A stretch of 19,117 nt of DNA. Source: an uncultured Bacillota bacterium (GTDB lineage: Bacteria > Bacillota_I > Bacilli_A > RF39 > UBA660). The position numbers and the translations under genes were made by a program. Below, in pieces: positions 1 through 7,027 of this stretch (position 1 is the first letter of the stretch; every line of letters starts with the position of its first letter). A model generated the notes under the pieces. It was not told the DNA's origin, did no database searches, and worked only from the letters and a program-made list of their open reading frames with translations. The stretch is taken from contig CAOJZR010000001.1 in NCBI GenBank assembly GCA_948466105.1, positions 1 through 19,117 of the forward strand, in the 5' to 3' direction.

Positions 1-55
1 CCCCCCTGTATTGACGGTTTGCAAACGCAATATCTTTTCTATTCTTTATTCTCAT
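1..55 (-). CDS. 5' end of an unidentified gene (partial, runs off the left edge)
   Basis: A minus-strand ATG at 55 opens a frame that stays open to the window edge and begins MRIKNRKDIAFANRQYRG. An AAGGAG Shine-Dalgarno site lies about 11 nt upstream, slightly long but acceptable. It follows the greA terminator, so it would be the first gene of the next transcript. Only 18 codons are visible, and the basic start does not identify a family. It could be a chance ORF, but the Shine-Dalgarno site and the position after a terminator favour a real gene. Confidence 0.4.
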   Translation of the reverse strand, partial: MRIKNRKDIAFANRQYRG

Positions 56-110
56 ACAATCAACAACTCCTTATTATTTTATTATTATTTACTATTTATA
101 GTTTACCATC

Positions 111-148
111 AAAAATAAAAAAAGTCATTACTTTAACATAATAACTTT
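111..148 (-). terminator. Intrinsic terminator after greA
   Basis: On the minus strand, AAAGTTATTA (148-139) pairs with TAATGACTTT (130-121). This gives a 10-bp stem with one G-U pair and an 8-nt loop, followed by TTTTATTTTT. It lies just after the greA stop codon. Confidence 0.8.
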
Positions 149-155
149 ATTCTAT

Positions 156-626
156 TTAAAAAATTTCTATAATTTTAACATCATATTTTCCATTAGGACT
201 ATCAACAGTCACAATATTACCAACTTCTAATCCCATTATAGCTTTAGCAATTGGAGATTCATTGGAAATCTTATTTTGAAAGGGATCTGCTTCTTGTGAT
301 CCAACAATTGAATAAGTCTCTACTTCTCTATCTTCTACATATTCTATTTTAACATTAGCACCAATAACAACCTTATCTGTTTTAACATCACTAATAACAA
401 TCGCATTTTCAATCATTGCCTCAAGTTGTGTTATTCTTCCCTCAACAATAGCCTGCTCATTACGTGCCGCATCATATTCAGCGTTTTCACTCAAATCACC
501 AAGTGCACGAGCATCTTTTAAAGCATTTATAACCTCAGGACGTTTTACTTCCTTAAGAGTTTTTAATTCTTTTTGCATTTCTTCTAAACCTAGTTTAGTT
601 ACATAAAATTCTTTTGTATTTGACAT
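156..626 (-). CDS. greA: Transcription elongation factor GreA
   Basis: GreA enters the RNA polymerase secondary channel and stimulates cleavage of backtracked transcripts. The protein shows the family layout: an N-terminal coiled coil (about residues 10-75) containing the signature LGDLSENAEYDAAR with the acidic tip residues, then the C-terminal FKBP-like domain with the stretch ISNESPIAKAIMGLEVG. The frame can be opened three codons earlier at a GTG (635). The Shine-Dalgarno site AGGTGA (632-637) covers that GTG and is correctly spaced for the ATG at 626, so I use 626. This gives 156 aa, close to the usual 157-158. The gene has its own promoter and terminator. In B. subtilis udk precedes greA; here greA follows trhP2 directly. 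Confidence 0.97.
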   Translation of the reverse strand: MSNTKEFYVTKLGLEEMQKELKTLKEVKRPEVINALKDARALGDLSENAEYDAARNEQAIVEGRITQLEAMIENAIVISDVKTDKVVIGANVKIEYVEDREVETYSIVGSQEADPFQNKISNESPIAKAIMGLEVGNIVTVDSPNGKYDVKIIEIF

Positions 627-659
627 TTTCTTCACCTCTAATCTTAGTAAACCTGCAAA

Positions 660-688
660 ATGATACCACAGTTTTATTCTTTTGTCAA
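660..688 (-). promoter_or_regulatory. greA sigma-A promoter overlapping the trhP2 stop codon
   Basis: Minus strand: TTGACA (688-683), 17-nt spacer, TATCAT (665-660). The -35 is a perfect match and overlaps the TGA stop of trhP2 (687-685). Transcription should start near 653, giving a leader of about 27 nt. Confidence 0.85.
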
Positions 689-1884
689 ATTATTTTTTTA
701 CGCATCATATCACCCTTAGAAAGAGTAAAAGGAACTTTTAATCTAACAATTTGCTTAGGATGATTAACAATTTTAATAACATTATTATCCTCATCAAAAA
801 TTTCATCTATATTATATGTTAGAGTATTAATTTTAGGTCCAAAAAACTCAACTATATCACCTTTTTTAAAATAATTCCTTTGTTCAAGCGTAACCATTTT
901 TTCTGCATCATCATACATCACGACCATACCTAAAAAATCCTGATTAGACACTTCATCTCTTCCATTATAATAACTAGCATTATAATCAAAAACACCATCA
1001 TAAAATTGAGAAATACTTTCGCGGTTAGCACATCTAGCCAAGATTTTCTCATACTCCTTATTATATTCATAAGTTCTTTTTTCATTACAATATTCATCTA
1101 TAGCCCTTCTATAAATACCAACTACAGTAGCTATATAATAGCTAGAACGCATTCTGCCTTCTATTTTAAACGATGAAATACCAATATCAATCATATCTGG
1201 AATATATCTAAGCATCGATAAATCCTTAGCACAAAATGTAAAATCTTTATCTCCACGAATAGCTTTTTTTGAACTATCTAATAAAGTAAAATCCCATCGG
1301 CATATCTGACTACAACCGCCTCGATTAGCATCACGATTAGTAAAGTAATTAGACAATACACATCTACCACTATAACCTGCACACATAGCTCCATGAATAA
1401 AGCATTCTAATTCTATATCAACATTTTTTTTGATATCAATTAAATCTTCTCTTTTAGCTTCTCTTGCCATTACAATACGACTTATTCCCATTTTTTTAAC
1501 ATATTTAATTGCCTCTTTATTAAGTGTTGACTGTTGTGTTGACAAATGAACTTGCAAATTGGTTTTTTCTAAAGCCATATTAGCAATTCCTAAATCACTT
1601 ACAATAATAGCATCTACTTTAATTTTTTCCAATTCTTGTAAATAGTCTAGTAATAAACCAACTTCTTTATTATGCATAACTATATTGACTGTTACATATA
1701 CTTTTTTACCTAAATAATGGGCATAATCAACCCCTTCTTGTAACTCATCTAAACTAAAATTAATAGCATTAGCCCGAAGTCCAAAAACAGGTCCACCTAT
1801 ATATACTGCATCAGCTCCATATAAAAAAGCTATCTTTAGCCTTTCTAAATCACCAGCTGGCGCTAAAAGCTCTACTTTATTCAT
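685..1884 (-). CDS. trhP2: U32 family tRNA hydroxylation protein TrhP2 (YrrO)
   Basis: A U32 'peptidase' family protein. In B. subtilis the YrrN/YrrO pair is required for prephenate-dependent formation of 5-hydroxyuridine at tRNA position 34. The N-terminus MNKVELLAPAGDLERLK, the core ECFIHGAMCAGYSGRC (about 160-175), the cysteines at 191 and 195 (GGCSQIC) and the later FKIEGRMRS (about 239-247) are family hallmarks. The clustered cysteines (161, 168, 175, 191, 195) fit a metal or Fe-S site, which is inference. Length is 399 aa, slightly shorter than B. subtilis YrrO. The ATG overlaps the trhP1 stop by one base (TAATG), with AAGGTGA as Shine-Dalgarno. It lies third after trmR, so one operon carries hydroxylation and methylation. 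Genuine protease activity is unlikely. Confidence 0.9.
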   Translation of the reverse strand: MNKVELLAPAGDLERLKIAFLYGADAVYIGGPVFGLRANAINFSLDELQEGVDYAHYLGKKVYVTVNIVMHNKEVGLLLDYLQELEKIKVDAIIVSDLGIANMALEKTNLQVHLSTQQSTLNKEAIKYVKKMGISRIVMAREAKREDLIDIKKNVDIELECFIHGAMCAGYSGRCVLSNYFTNRDANRGGCSQICRWDFTLLDSSKKAIRGDKDFTFCAKDLSMLRYIPDMIDIGISSFKIEGRMRSSYYIATVVGIYRRAIDEYCNEKRTYEYNKEYEKILARCANRESISQFYDGVFDYNASYYNGRDEVSNQDFLGMVVMYDDAEKMVTLEQRNYFKKGDIVEFFGPKINTLTYNIDEIFDEDNNVIKIVNHPKQIVRLKVPFTLSKGDMMRKKII

Positions 1885-2708
1885 TATTTCACCTTATAAA
1901 TAGTTGTTTTATGTAAAAAATTAGTATCAATATTAGGTAGTTTTTGTTGTAATTCGACTTTTTTATTAATATTATTATTAAACATGTCTAACACAAACAT
2001 AAAAATATCATCTGTAATTAAAAAACTATCTAAAACAACATAATCAACTATTTTCCTTATTTCATCATATTCATCTATTCCACATAAAATATTACTTGAA
2101 TAAACAGTACATCCATCCTTATAATCTATTATTGGATAAATTTTATCTTCTTTTTCTAAATAATTAATACCCATATTGTCTTTTAAACCAAAAAATGTTA
2201 AATAGTTATTTACTAAATTTCTTCTTGACGTAAAAATAGGCACATAACCAAATATAGGTACAATAAGAGTACTTTTTGTCTTTTTACTAATTTCTTCAAT
2301 TTCAAATAAAGTTATATCACTAGATAAATATGTATATTTAACCCCTTTACTATTAAACACATTAGCAGTTAAATAATTATTAGTCATATGTTCTTGATGC
2401 CAAACCAATTCTTTTTTCAAAGATAACTTTTCCTTTAAATTAGGAATAGCTAAATCATAAAAGATAATTGCTTTAATTGCAATTTTATCTAATTCCTGTA
2501 AAATAATTTCTAATTTGGCCAATTCCTCTTCAAAAATATTTTTATTAATAGAGATAAACAGTTCTTTATCTGTCTTAATGTTTCTTATTTCCTCTAATGA
2601 AAAAGAAAAAGGAAAATTGATACTATAATCTTGAAGCCCAAGAATAAAACCATCACACTTATATTTATCTAAATTCTTATCATTTGGGATTACTAATAAC
2701 TTTGCCAT
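1884..2708 (-). CDS. trhP1: Divergent U32 family protein TrhP1 (YrrN-like)
   Basis: Identified mainly by position between the trmR region and trhP2, and by weak U32-like barrel character. It starts MAKLLVIPNDKNLDKYKCDG and has a strand-helix pattern including KAIIFYDLAI (about 78-87), a LIVPIFGYVPIFTSRRNLVN stretch that matches the YrrN region where other U32 proteins carry catalytic cysteines, and a C-terminal half with YPIIDY. The FIHGA-C motif and cysteine cluster of TrhP2 are absent. This fits the known non-equivalent TrhP1/TrhP2 pair, with TrhP1 as the degenerate partner. The Shine-Dalgarno site is GGAAGTGA, and the gene ends in a TAATG overlap with trhP2. At 274 aa it is somewhat shorter than B. 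subtilis YrrN. Confidence 0.8.
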   Translation of the reverse strand: MAKLLVIPNDKNLDKYKCDGFILGLQDYSINFPFSFSLEEIRNIKTDKELFISINKNIFEEELAKLEIILQELDKIAIKAIIFYDLAIPNLKEKLSLKKELVWHQEHMTNNYLTANVFNSKGVKYTYLSSDITLFEIEEISKKTKSTLIVPIFGYVPIFTSRRNLVNNYLTFFGLKDNMGINYLEKEDKIYPIIDYKDGCTVYSSNILCGIDEYDEIRKIVDYVVLDSFLITDDIFMFVLDMFNNNINKKVELQQKLPNIDTNFLHKTTIYKVK

Positions 2709-2724
2709 ATGTCACTTCCAATTC

Positions 2725-2751
2725 AAAAAAAGATGCATAAACTAACTGCAT
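2725..2751 (-). terminator. Weak terminator-like hairpin between the 174-aa gene and trhP1
   Basis: Minus strand: ATGCA (2751-2747), 9-nt loop, TGCAT (2737-2733), then C and seven T residues. The TAG stop of the upstream gene (2744-2742) lies in the loop. A 5-bp stem is weak, so at most this would attenuate transcription into trhP1-trhP2. Confidence 0.3.
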
Positions 2752-3266
2752 TTATTTATAAGACTTTCTAAAATTCCAATATCTATATTATCACTCAATA
2801 TTAACCTAGCCAAATCATTTAAACGATTTTCATTAAAATTTAATTTTCTTTTAGTAACATATTCATAATACTTATTACCAACCATAAAAGAAAGACGAGC
2901 ATTCATTAAATTAACTTCTTTTTCAAGTTCAAAATGAGCTGTTTCATATACTTTATTTAATATAACTGCTTTCATAAAACAAGCAATTGTTAAAAATAAA
3001 TCATCTCCATTAGTAGAAATTTTAACTTTTTCTTGTTCTAAATAAAAATTAAGGTCAATAACAGATTTAACTCTATTTAATTTTTCTTGTTCTAAAAATT
3101 TAGCCATATCATTTATTATTTTTTCTCGATTTTCCAAACGATGTTTTACATGTATTTTTTGAATATTGTTTTTACGATTAGTTAAAGTCTTCAAAATTTC
3201 TTCAATGCTTGTACTTAAAATAATTTCAAAATTACTAATTTCTTCACTACTAAAAATATCATACAT
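2742..3266 (-). CDS. Unrecognised 174-aa helical protein within the trmR-trhP1-trhP2 operon
   Basis: I do not recognise this protein. From the ATG at 3266 it is 174 aa, mostly charged and predicted helical, with no signal peptide. A moderately hydrophobic stretch (LFLTIACFMKAVILNKVYET, about 91-110) looks more like a buried helix than a membrane span. There is one internal Cys and one near the C-terminus, so no zinc site. The start is set by an excellent AGGAGG 8 nt upstream of the ATG; a GTG one codon earlier is possible. The ATG overlaps the trmR stop (TGATG), so translation is coupled to trmR. It interrupts the yrrM-yrrN adjacency seen in B. subtilis. A role in tRNA modification is suggested only by position. 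Confidence 0.75.
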   Translation of the reverse strand: MYDIFSSEEISNFEIILSTSIEEILKTLTNRKNNIQKIHVKHRLENREKIINDMAKFLEQEKLNRVKSVIDLNFYLEQEKVKISTNGDDLFLTIACFMKAVILNKVYETAHFELEKEVNLMNARLSFMVGNKYYEYVTKRKLNFNENRLNDLARLILSDNIDIGILESLINKCS

Positions 3267-3847
3267 CACTGTTGCCTCCTTGAAATACTTATACCATCAC
3301 CAATAGAATAAAAATTTGTTTTAAATTCTTTATTTTGCTTTAAAAAGGCAATATAGTTTCTAAGTTTTCTAACAATTCCTTTAACATTCTTACTTAAACC
3401 ATCATCAGAACCATTAACTAAGCCGTGAAAAGCTAAATTATCACTTACAATCACACCATTGATTGCTAAATTTTCTTTAAATTTTTCAAAAAATTTAATA
3501 TATTGGCTTTTAGCTGCATCTATAAAAATAAGATCATACTTTTTTTCTAAAATTATGTCTAGAGCATCTCCTAATATAATTTCTATTTGCTCTTGCAAAG
3601 CAAAATCTTGAATATTTTTGACAGCTTCTCTATATCTATCAACATCACGCTCTATTGTTGTAACTTTGATATCCTTATCTGGAATAGCCATACATATTGC
3701 TGAATAACCAACAGCACTACCTATTTCTAATATTTGCTTGACTTTATTTTTTTTAATATATTCTACTAAAAAATCAATTCCCTCTTTTGTCATAATTGGA
3801 ATATTAGCTTTTCTAGCCTGTTTTTCTAATTCTAAAATACATGCCAT
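3266..3847 (-). CDS. trmR: tRNA 5-hydroxyuridine (U34) O-methyltransferase TrmR
   Basis: A SAM-dependent O-methyltransferase of the COMT-like family. B. subtilis TrmR (YrrM) methylates ho5U34 to mo5U34, the step after TrhP. Seen here: the SAM-binding LEIGSAVGYSAI (about 40-51), the acidic end of strand 2 (TTIERD, 63-68), GDAL (93-96), the metal-ligand region FIDAAKSQY (108-116), and a downstream SDN. At 193 aa it is shorter than B. subtilis TrmR because the N-terminal helix that precedes LELEKQARKANIPIM in the family is trimmed. The ATG at 3847 has a GAGG site 8 nt upstream and lies inside the mltG 3' end (16-nt overlap). Linkage with trhP1 and trhP2 supports the tRNA role over a small-molecule methyltransferase. 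Confidence 0.9.
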   Translation of the reverse strand: MACILELEKQARKANIPIMTKEGIDFLVEYIKKNKVKQILEIGSAVGYSAICMAIPDKDIKVTTIERDVDRYREAVKNIQDFALQEQIEIILGDALDIILEKKYDLIFIDAAKSQYIKFFEKFKENLAINGVIVSDNLAFHGLVNGSDDGLSKNVKGIVRKLRNYIAFLKQNKEFKTNFYSIGDGISISRRQQ

Positions 3848-4908
3848 AAATTCTGCCTCTTTAACTCTTCTTTCAATTCCTCATGCTCTTTATTAGTTTT
3901 TGTAAGATAAAGTTCACCATTAACGTCATTTAAAAAGAAATAATAATCATTGATCTCTGGATAAAGTGCAGCTTCTAATGATTTAAGTGATGGACTACAA
4001 ATCGGACCAACAGGGAGTTTACCTCGCATACTAAGGCATCTTGTATTATAAGCATTACAAGCATCTCGTTCCTCTTCAGTTAAATCTCTTGCTTCTATAT
4101 CAACTCTTGCTGCATAATAAGCTGTTACATCACTTCCTAAAGAATATGATGCTTTTAAACGATTAATAAATACTCCTGCTACTTGTTTACGTTTTTCAAA
4201 AGTATTCTCTTCTAATTCTAGCATTGAAGCTAGTGTCATAAGTTCATGAATAGAATAAGTACTATTATCTATATCAGTTTTAAAATTATCAAGACGCATT
4301 TCTGTTGCATCTAACATTTTAATAATAATGTCTTTAATAGATGTACTTTCATTTATTTCATAAGTATCAGGAAACAAATAGCCTTCTAAAGCATAATAAA
4401 TCTCTTTATTTTTTATGTCATCAGTTAAAAACCAATAATCATTAATAGCTTGATTAATAAAGGTTTCATCATTTAAAACAGCATAAATATCATCTTTACT
4501 ATATTTCGTATTATCTGCTATAATTGATACAATTTTATCAATGTTAACTCCTTCTAAAAAAGTAATTTGCTTATTTTGAGTTTGACCTGATAAAGTTTTA
4601 ACAATTTCTTTAGTACTCATACTCTTTTGTAAATGATAGGTACCTGTTTTTAAATTATTCAACTTATGCGTTTTTACATAAATCCTATAAGCTAACGAAG
4701 ACTTAATTAGTCGCTCTTTTTTTAATTTGTTAACTAATGATAAATAATTTTCACCATTTTCTACTACAAACTCTATATAATCTTTATTTTTACTAACTGG
4801 GGATAATAATAAATTATATATTCCAAGTAAAATAAAGAAGATTATCATTAAAAGAATAAGTAACGCAATTGCTACTGGTCCCTTTTTTATTCTTCTTCTT
4901 TTTTTCAT
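3832..4908 (-). CDS. mltG: Endolytic transglycosylase MltG (YceG/YrrL)
   Basis: A membrane-anchored endolytic murein transglycosylase that cuts nascent glycan strands during elongation. A basic N-terminus (MKKRRRIKKG) is followed by one membrane segment (about 12-33), a LysM-like region (about 45-110), then the catalytic domain with LEGYLFPDTYE (174-184), LASMLELEEN (226-235; Glu231 aligns with the catalytic Glu) and AGVFINRL (244-251). The 358-aa length is normal. An insertion-like segment before KLPVGPICSP holds Cys284 and Cys291, with Cys304 in the following motif, all on the extracellular side. There is no recognisable Shine-Dalgarno site before the ATG. The yrzB stop is 6 nt upstream, so translation is probably coupled. 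It shows this is a peptidoglycan-making cell. Confidence 0.95.
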   Translation of the reverse strand: MKKRRRIKKGPVAIALLILLMIIFFILLGIYNLLLSPVSKNKDYIEFVVENGENYLSLVNKLKKERLIKSSLAYRIYVKTHKLNNLKTGTYHLQKSMSTKEIVKTLSGQTQNKQITFLEGVNIDKIVSIIADNTKYSKDDIYAVLNDETFINQAINDYWFLTDDIKNKEIYYALEGYLFPDTYEINESTSIKDIIIKMLDATEMRLDNFKTDIDNSTYSIHELMTLASMLELEENTFEKRKQVAGVFINRLKASYSLGSDVTAYYAARVDIEARDLTEEERDACNAYNTRCLSMRGKLPVGPICSPSLKSLEAALYPEINDYYFFLNDVNGELYLTKTNKEHEELKEELKRQNLWHVF

Positions 4909-4914
4909 AGCTTA

Positions 4915-5202
4915 TTATTCAGCTGAATCGTCACTATCTATTTTAGCTTGTAGTTCATCTAAAATTGCTTCAACAATTTTCCATTCTTTATCTGTTTCAA
5001 TTGGTAACAATTTTGGATTTTCTGCATTTTTATCATAAATAGAAGCATATACTTTAATATTACCTTCTTCATCTGTTGTATTATCAGTATAAGCCATATA
5101 GCTTTTATTTGTTTCATCTGAATCAAACGTAAATAAAACTTCACATTCGATTTCTTTTCCCTCTTCATTTTGTACTTTCATAATCATTTTATCATTATTC
5201 AC
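4915..5202 (-). CDS. DUF1292 family protein YrzB
   Basis: A 95-aa acidic protein of the YrzB/UPF0473 (DUF1292) family, whose biochemical role is unknown. The conserved features are a two-stranded start with a Glu-rich turn (NEEGKEIECEVLFTFD), YMAYTDN, a YASIYD strand and the C-terminal WKIVEAILDEL helix (about 73-84). The start is a GTG at 5202 with AGGAGAG 6-7 nt upstream, lying inside the ruvX 3' end (8-nt overlap). ATG codons at 5187 and 5181 have no comparable site. Position between ruvX and mltG is the standard Firmicute arrangement. Confidence 0.9.
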   Translation of the reverse strand: MNNDKMIMKVQNEEGKEIECEVLFTFDSDETNKSYMAYTDNTTDEEGNIKVYASIYDKNAENPKLLPIETDKEWKIVEAILDELQAKIDSDDSAE

Positions 5203-5608
5203 TTTTATCTCTCCTATCTAAATATGTTTGAAGTATAATATTAGCTGCTAAACTATCTATTTTCTTCTTACGTTTTTTTCTCGAAAGATTAGCTGCCAAC
5301 ATATAATTAGTTGCTTCTACAGTTGTAAGCCGTTCATCCTGCATGATAACTTCCATATTTAGTTCTTCTTCTATTTTTTTTTTAAAATCTAGTGTTCGCA
5401 TTGCACTATCACCTATAGAATTATTCATGTTTTTAGGAAATCCTAAAATAATTTTACTAATATTCTCTTGTTCAATGATAGCTTTTAAATTATTCATAAC
5501 ACTAGCATCATATTTAAGGGTTGTATATGTACTAGCAATATTACCTGTTTTATCACTAATAGAAATGCCAAGTGTTTTTGTACCTAAGTCAAGACCTAGA
5601 TAGCGCAT
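5195..5608 (-). CDS. ruvX: Holliday junction resolvase-like RuvX (YqgF/YrrK)
   Basis: A 137-aa RNase H-fold protein of the YqgF family, linked to Holliday junction resolution and, in some species, to pre-16S rRNA 5' maturation. Motifs in order: LGLDLGTKTLGISISD (4-19, catalytic Asp7), IILGFPKN (53-60), a MQDERLTTVEA block (89-99) and the Lys-rich stretch before DSLAA (118-122, third acidic residue). Length matches the family. The ATG overlaps the ireB stop by one base (TAATG), so the pair is translationally coupled, as in most Bacilli. Confidence 0.95.
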   Translation of the reverse strand: MRYLGLDLGTKTLGISISDKTGNIASTYTTLKYDASVMNNLKAIIEQENISKIILGFPKNMNNSIGDSAMRTLDFKKKIEEELNMEVIMQDERLTTVEATNYMLAANLSRKKRKKKIDSLAANIILQTYLDRRDKSE

Positions 5609-5847
5609 TATTTACAAAACCTTTTGACTAAAACTTCTAAAACTTTATTACGATCGAATTTAACAATCTTATTTCGAGCTTCTTTATGACTTGTTATATA
5701 CCCCGGATCGCCGCTTATCAAATAACCGACTAATTGATTTACTGGATCATAACCTCTATCTTTTAAAATATTATAAACTTCTATAATTGTTTGTTCTATT
5801 AATGCATCATTAAATTCTACTGTTTCATAAACTGTTGTTTTTTCCAT
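5608..5847 (-). CDS. ireB: IreB family regulatory phosphoprotein (YrzL/UPF0297)
   Basis: A 79-aa protein of the IreB family. In Enterococcus faecalis it is phosphorylated on N-terminal threonines by the PASTA kinase IreK and affects cell-wall stress tolerance. The core matches well: ILKDRGYDPVNQLVGYLISG (27-46), DPGYITSHKEARN and the C-terminal VLEVLVKRF. Candidate phospho-threonines are Thr4, Thr5 and Thr9. No IreK homologue is in this window. It is first in the operon behind a strong promoter, with GGTGA as Shine-Dalgarno. In B. subtilis alaS lies upstream; here a dNTPase gene does. Confidence 0.94.
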   Translation of the reverse strand: MEKTTVYETVEFNDALIEQTIIEVYNILKDRGYDPVNQLVGYLISGDPGYITSHKEARNKIVKFDRNKVLEVLVKRFCK

Positions 5848-5868
5848 ATCATCACCACTTACTATTTC

Positions 5869-5897
5869 ATTGTAACATTATTATTAAATTTTTTCAA
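5869..5897 (-). promoter_or_regulatory. Main promoter of the ireB-ruvX-yrzB-mltG-trmR-trhP operon
   Basis: Minus strand: TTGAAA (5897-5892), exactly 17 nt, TACAAT (5874-5869). TGT directly before the -10 makes it an extended -10. The -35 lies inside the last codons of the dNTPase gene. Predicted start is near 5862, about 15 nt before ireB. No terminator separates the two genes, so read-through is also likely. Confidence 0.85.
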
Positions 5898-7026
5898 CTT
5901 TTTTTAAATTAACAATATGATTAAAGCTACTTATTAAATAATCATCAGTCATCCCAGCAATAAAGTCGATAACAATTCGATTTATACTAGTATTTTCAAT
6001 ATATTCATTTGTCATTGTATCTAAAAAAACTTTATAAATTGCTTCTTTTTTATTATTATCTAAAAGTACCTTTTTATTATAGTCAAATACAGTTTGAAAC
6101 ATTAATTTATAGTATTCAATTTGTTCCTTTGTATTAGCATTATTATATATATTAGCATAATTAAATTTTTTTAAAGCAATAATCGCTTGCGCTACTTTAT
6201 TAGACATTTTTATATAAGGTTTATTTAGACTTTTGGTTATTATATCTAAAATCACAGTATTAATAATTTCTTTATTGCTTTTGCCAAGCACATCAGTTAT
6301 TTCTTTAGGAATAATTTCTTTTTTTAAAACGCCTAACATAAAAGCATCTTCAATATCTCTACCAATATAGCCAATAATATCACTAATTCGTACTACACAG
6401 CCTTCTAAAGTCATAGGCACTAATTTTTTGGCAACATTGGCATCTTGGTAACATGTATGATATTCTTCTAAAAAAATTTCTTTAGTTTTAGCTTTTGGAT
6501 AGTATTTATTAATTACGAATTCACCATTATGGCACATAATACCATCTAAAACTTGAAGTGTTAAATTGCTACCCCTACCATTATTTTCTATATTCATAAA
6601 TGTTCTGACACTTTGAATATTATGCATAAAATAACCCTCATTATTTTCTAGACTTATCTTATTTAAAATACTTTCACCTACATGTCCAAAGGGAACATGT
6701 CCTATATCATGACCTAAAGCTATAGCTTCAATCAAATCCTCATTTAAACTAAGTGCTCGTCCAATTGTTTTGGCTATTTTGCTTACTAGTTGTACATGAA
6801 TAATCCGTTTTTGAATATTATCATTATCATTGATACTAAAAACTTGGGTCTTATCTATATATCTTGTATATGATAAACTATGAATTATGCGATCAATATC
6901 TCTAAAATAATTAGGTCTAATATCACTCTGATATGCTTGTAATCTAATCGCATCTTTATCATAAGTAGCATACTCATTAAGATTCTTTTCATAATTAAGC
7001 ATTATTTTTTTTACATCGTTTTCCAT
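5884..7026 (-). CDS. dgt: dGTPase-like deoxynucleoside triphosphate triphosphohydrolase (HD domain)
   Basis: An HD-superfamily dNTPase that hydrolyses dNTPs to deoxynucleosides and triphosphate, influencing dNTP pools. The family signature is clear: a RDIDRIIHSLSYTRYIDKTQVF-like block (about residues 42-63), then metal ligands His77, His106-Asp107 (ALGHDIGHVPFGHVGE) and Asp216 (VRISDIIGYIGRD), plus FMHNIQSVR and CHNGE motifs. I use the ATG at 7026 (380 aa) because GGAG sits 7 nt upstream; the ATG at 7038 has no Shine-Dalgarno site and overlaps the U32 gene. The U32 stop (7030-7028) is one base away, so translation is coupled. Exact nucleotide preference cannot be read from sequence. Confidence 0.85.
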   Translation of the reverse strand: MENDVKKIMLNYEKNLNEYATYDKDAIRLQAYQSDIRPNYFRDIDRIIHSLSYTRYIDKTQVFSINDNDNIQKRIIHVQLVSKIAKTIGRALSLNEDLIEAIALGHDIGHVPFGHVGESILNKISLENNEGYFMHNIQSVRTFMNIENNGRGSNLTLQVLDGIMCHNGEFVINKYYPKAKTKEIFLEEYHTCYQDANVAKKLVPMTLEGCVVRISDIIGYIGRDIEDAFMLGVLKKEIIPKEITDVLGKSNKEIINTVILDIITKSLNKPYIKMSNKVAQAIIALKKFNYANIYNNANTKEQIEYYKLMFQTVFDYNKKVLLDNNKKEAIYKVFLDTMTNEYIENTSINRIVIDFIAGMTDDYLISSFNHIVNLKKVEKI

Positions 7027-7027
7027 A

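Noticed and set aside
1884..2708. Reading the divergent YrrN-like gene as a pseudogene because U32 cysteine motifs are missing
   Set aside because: The frame is intact, tightly coupled to trhP2, and the TrhP1 partner is known to be the more divergent member of the pair.
4959..5168. A second minus-strand frame inside yrzB
   Set aside because: Out-of-frame shadow; the DUF1292 frame is clear and better supported.
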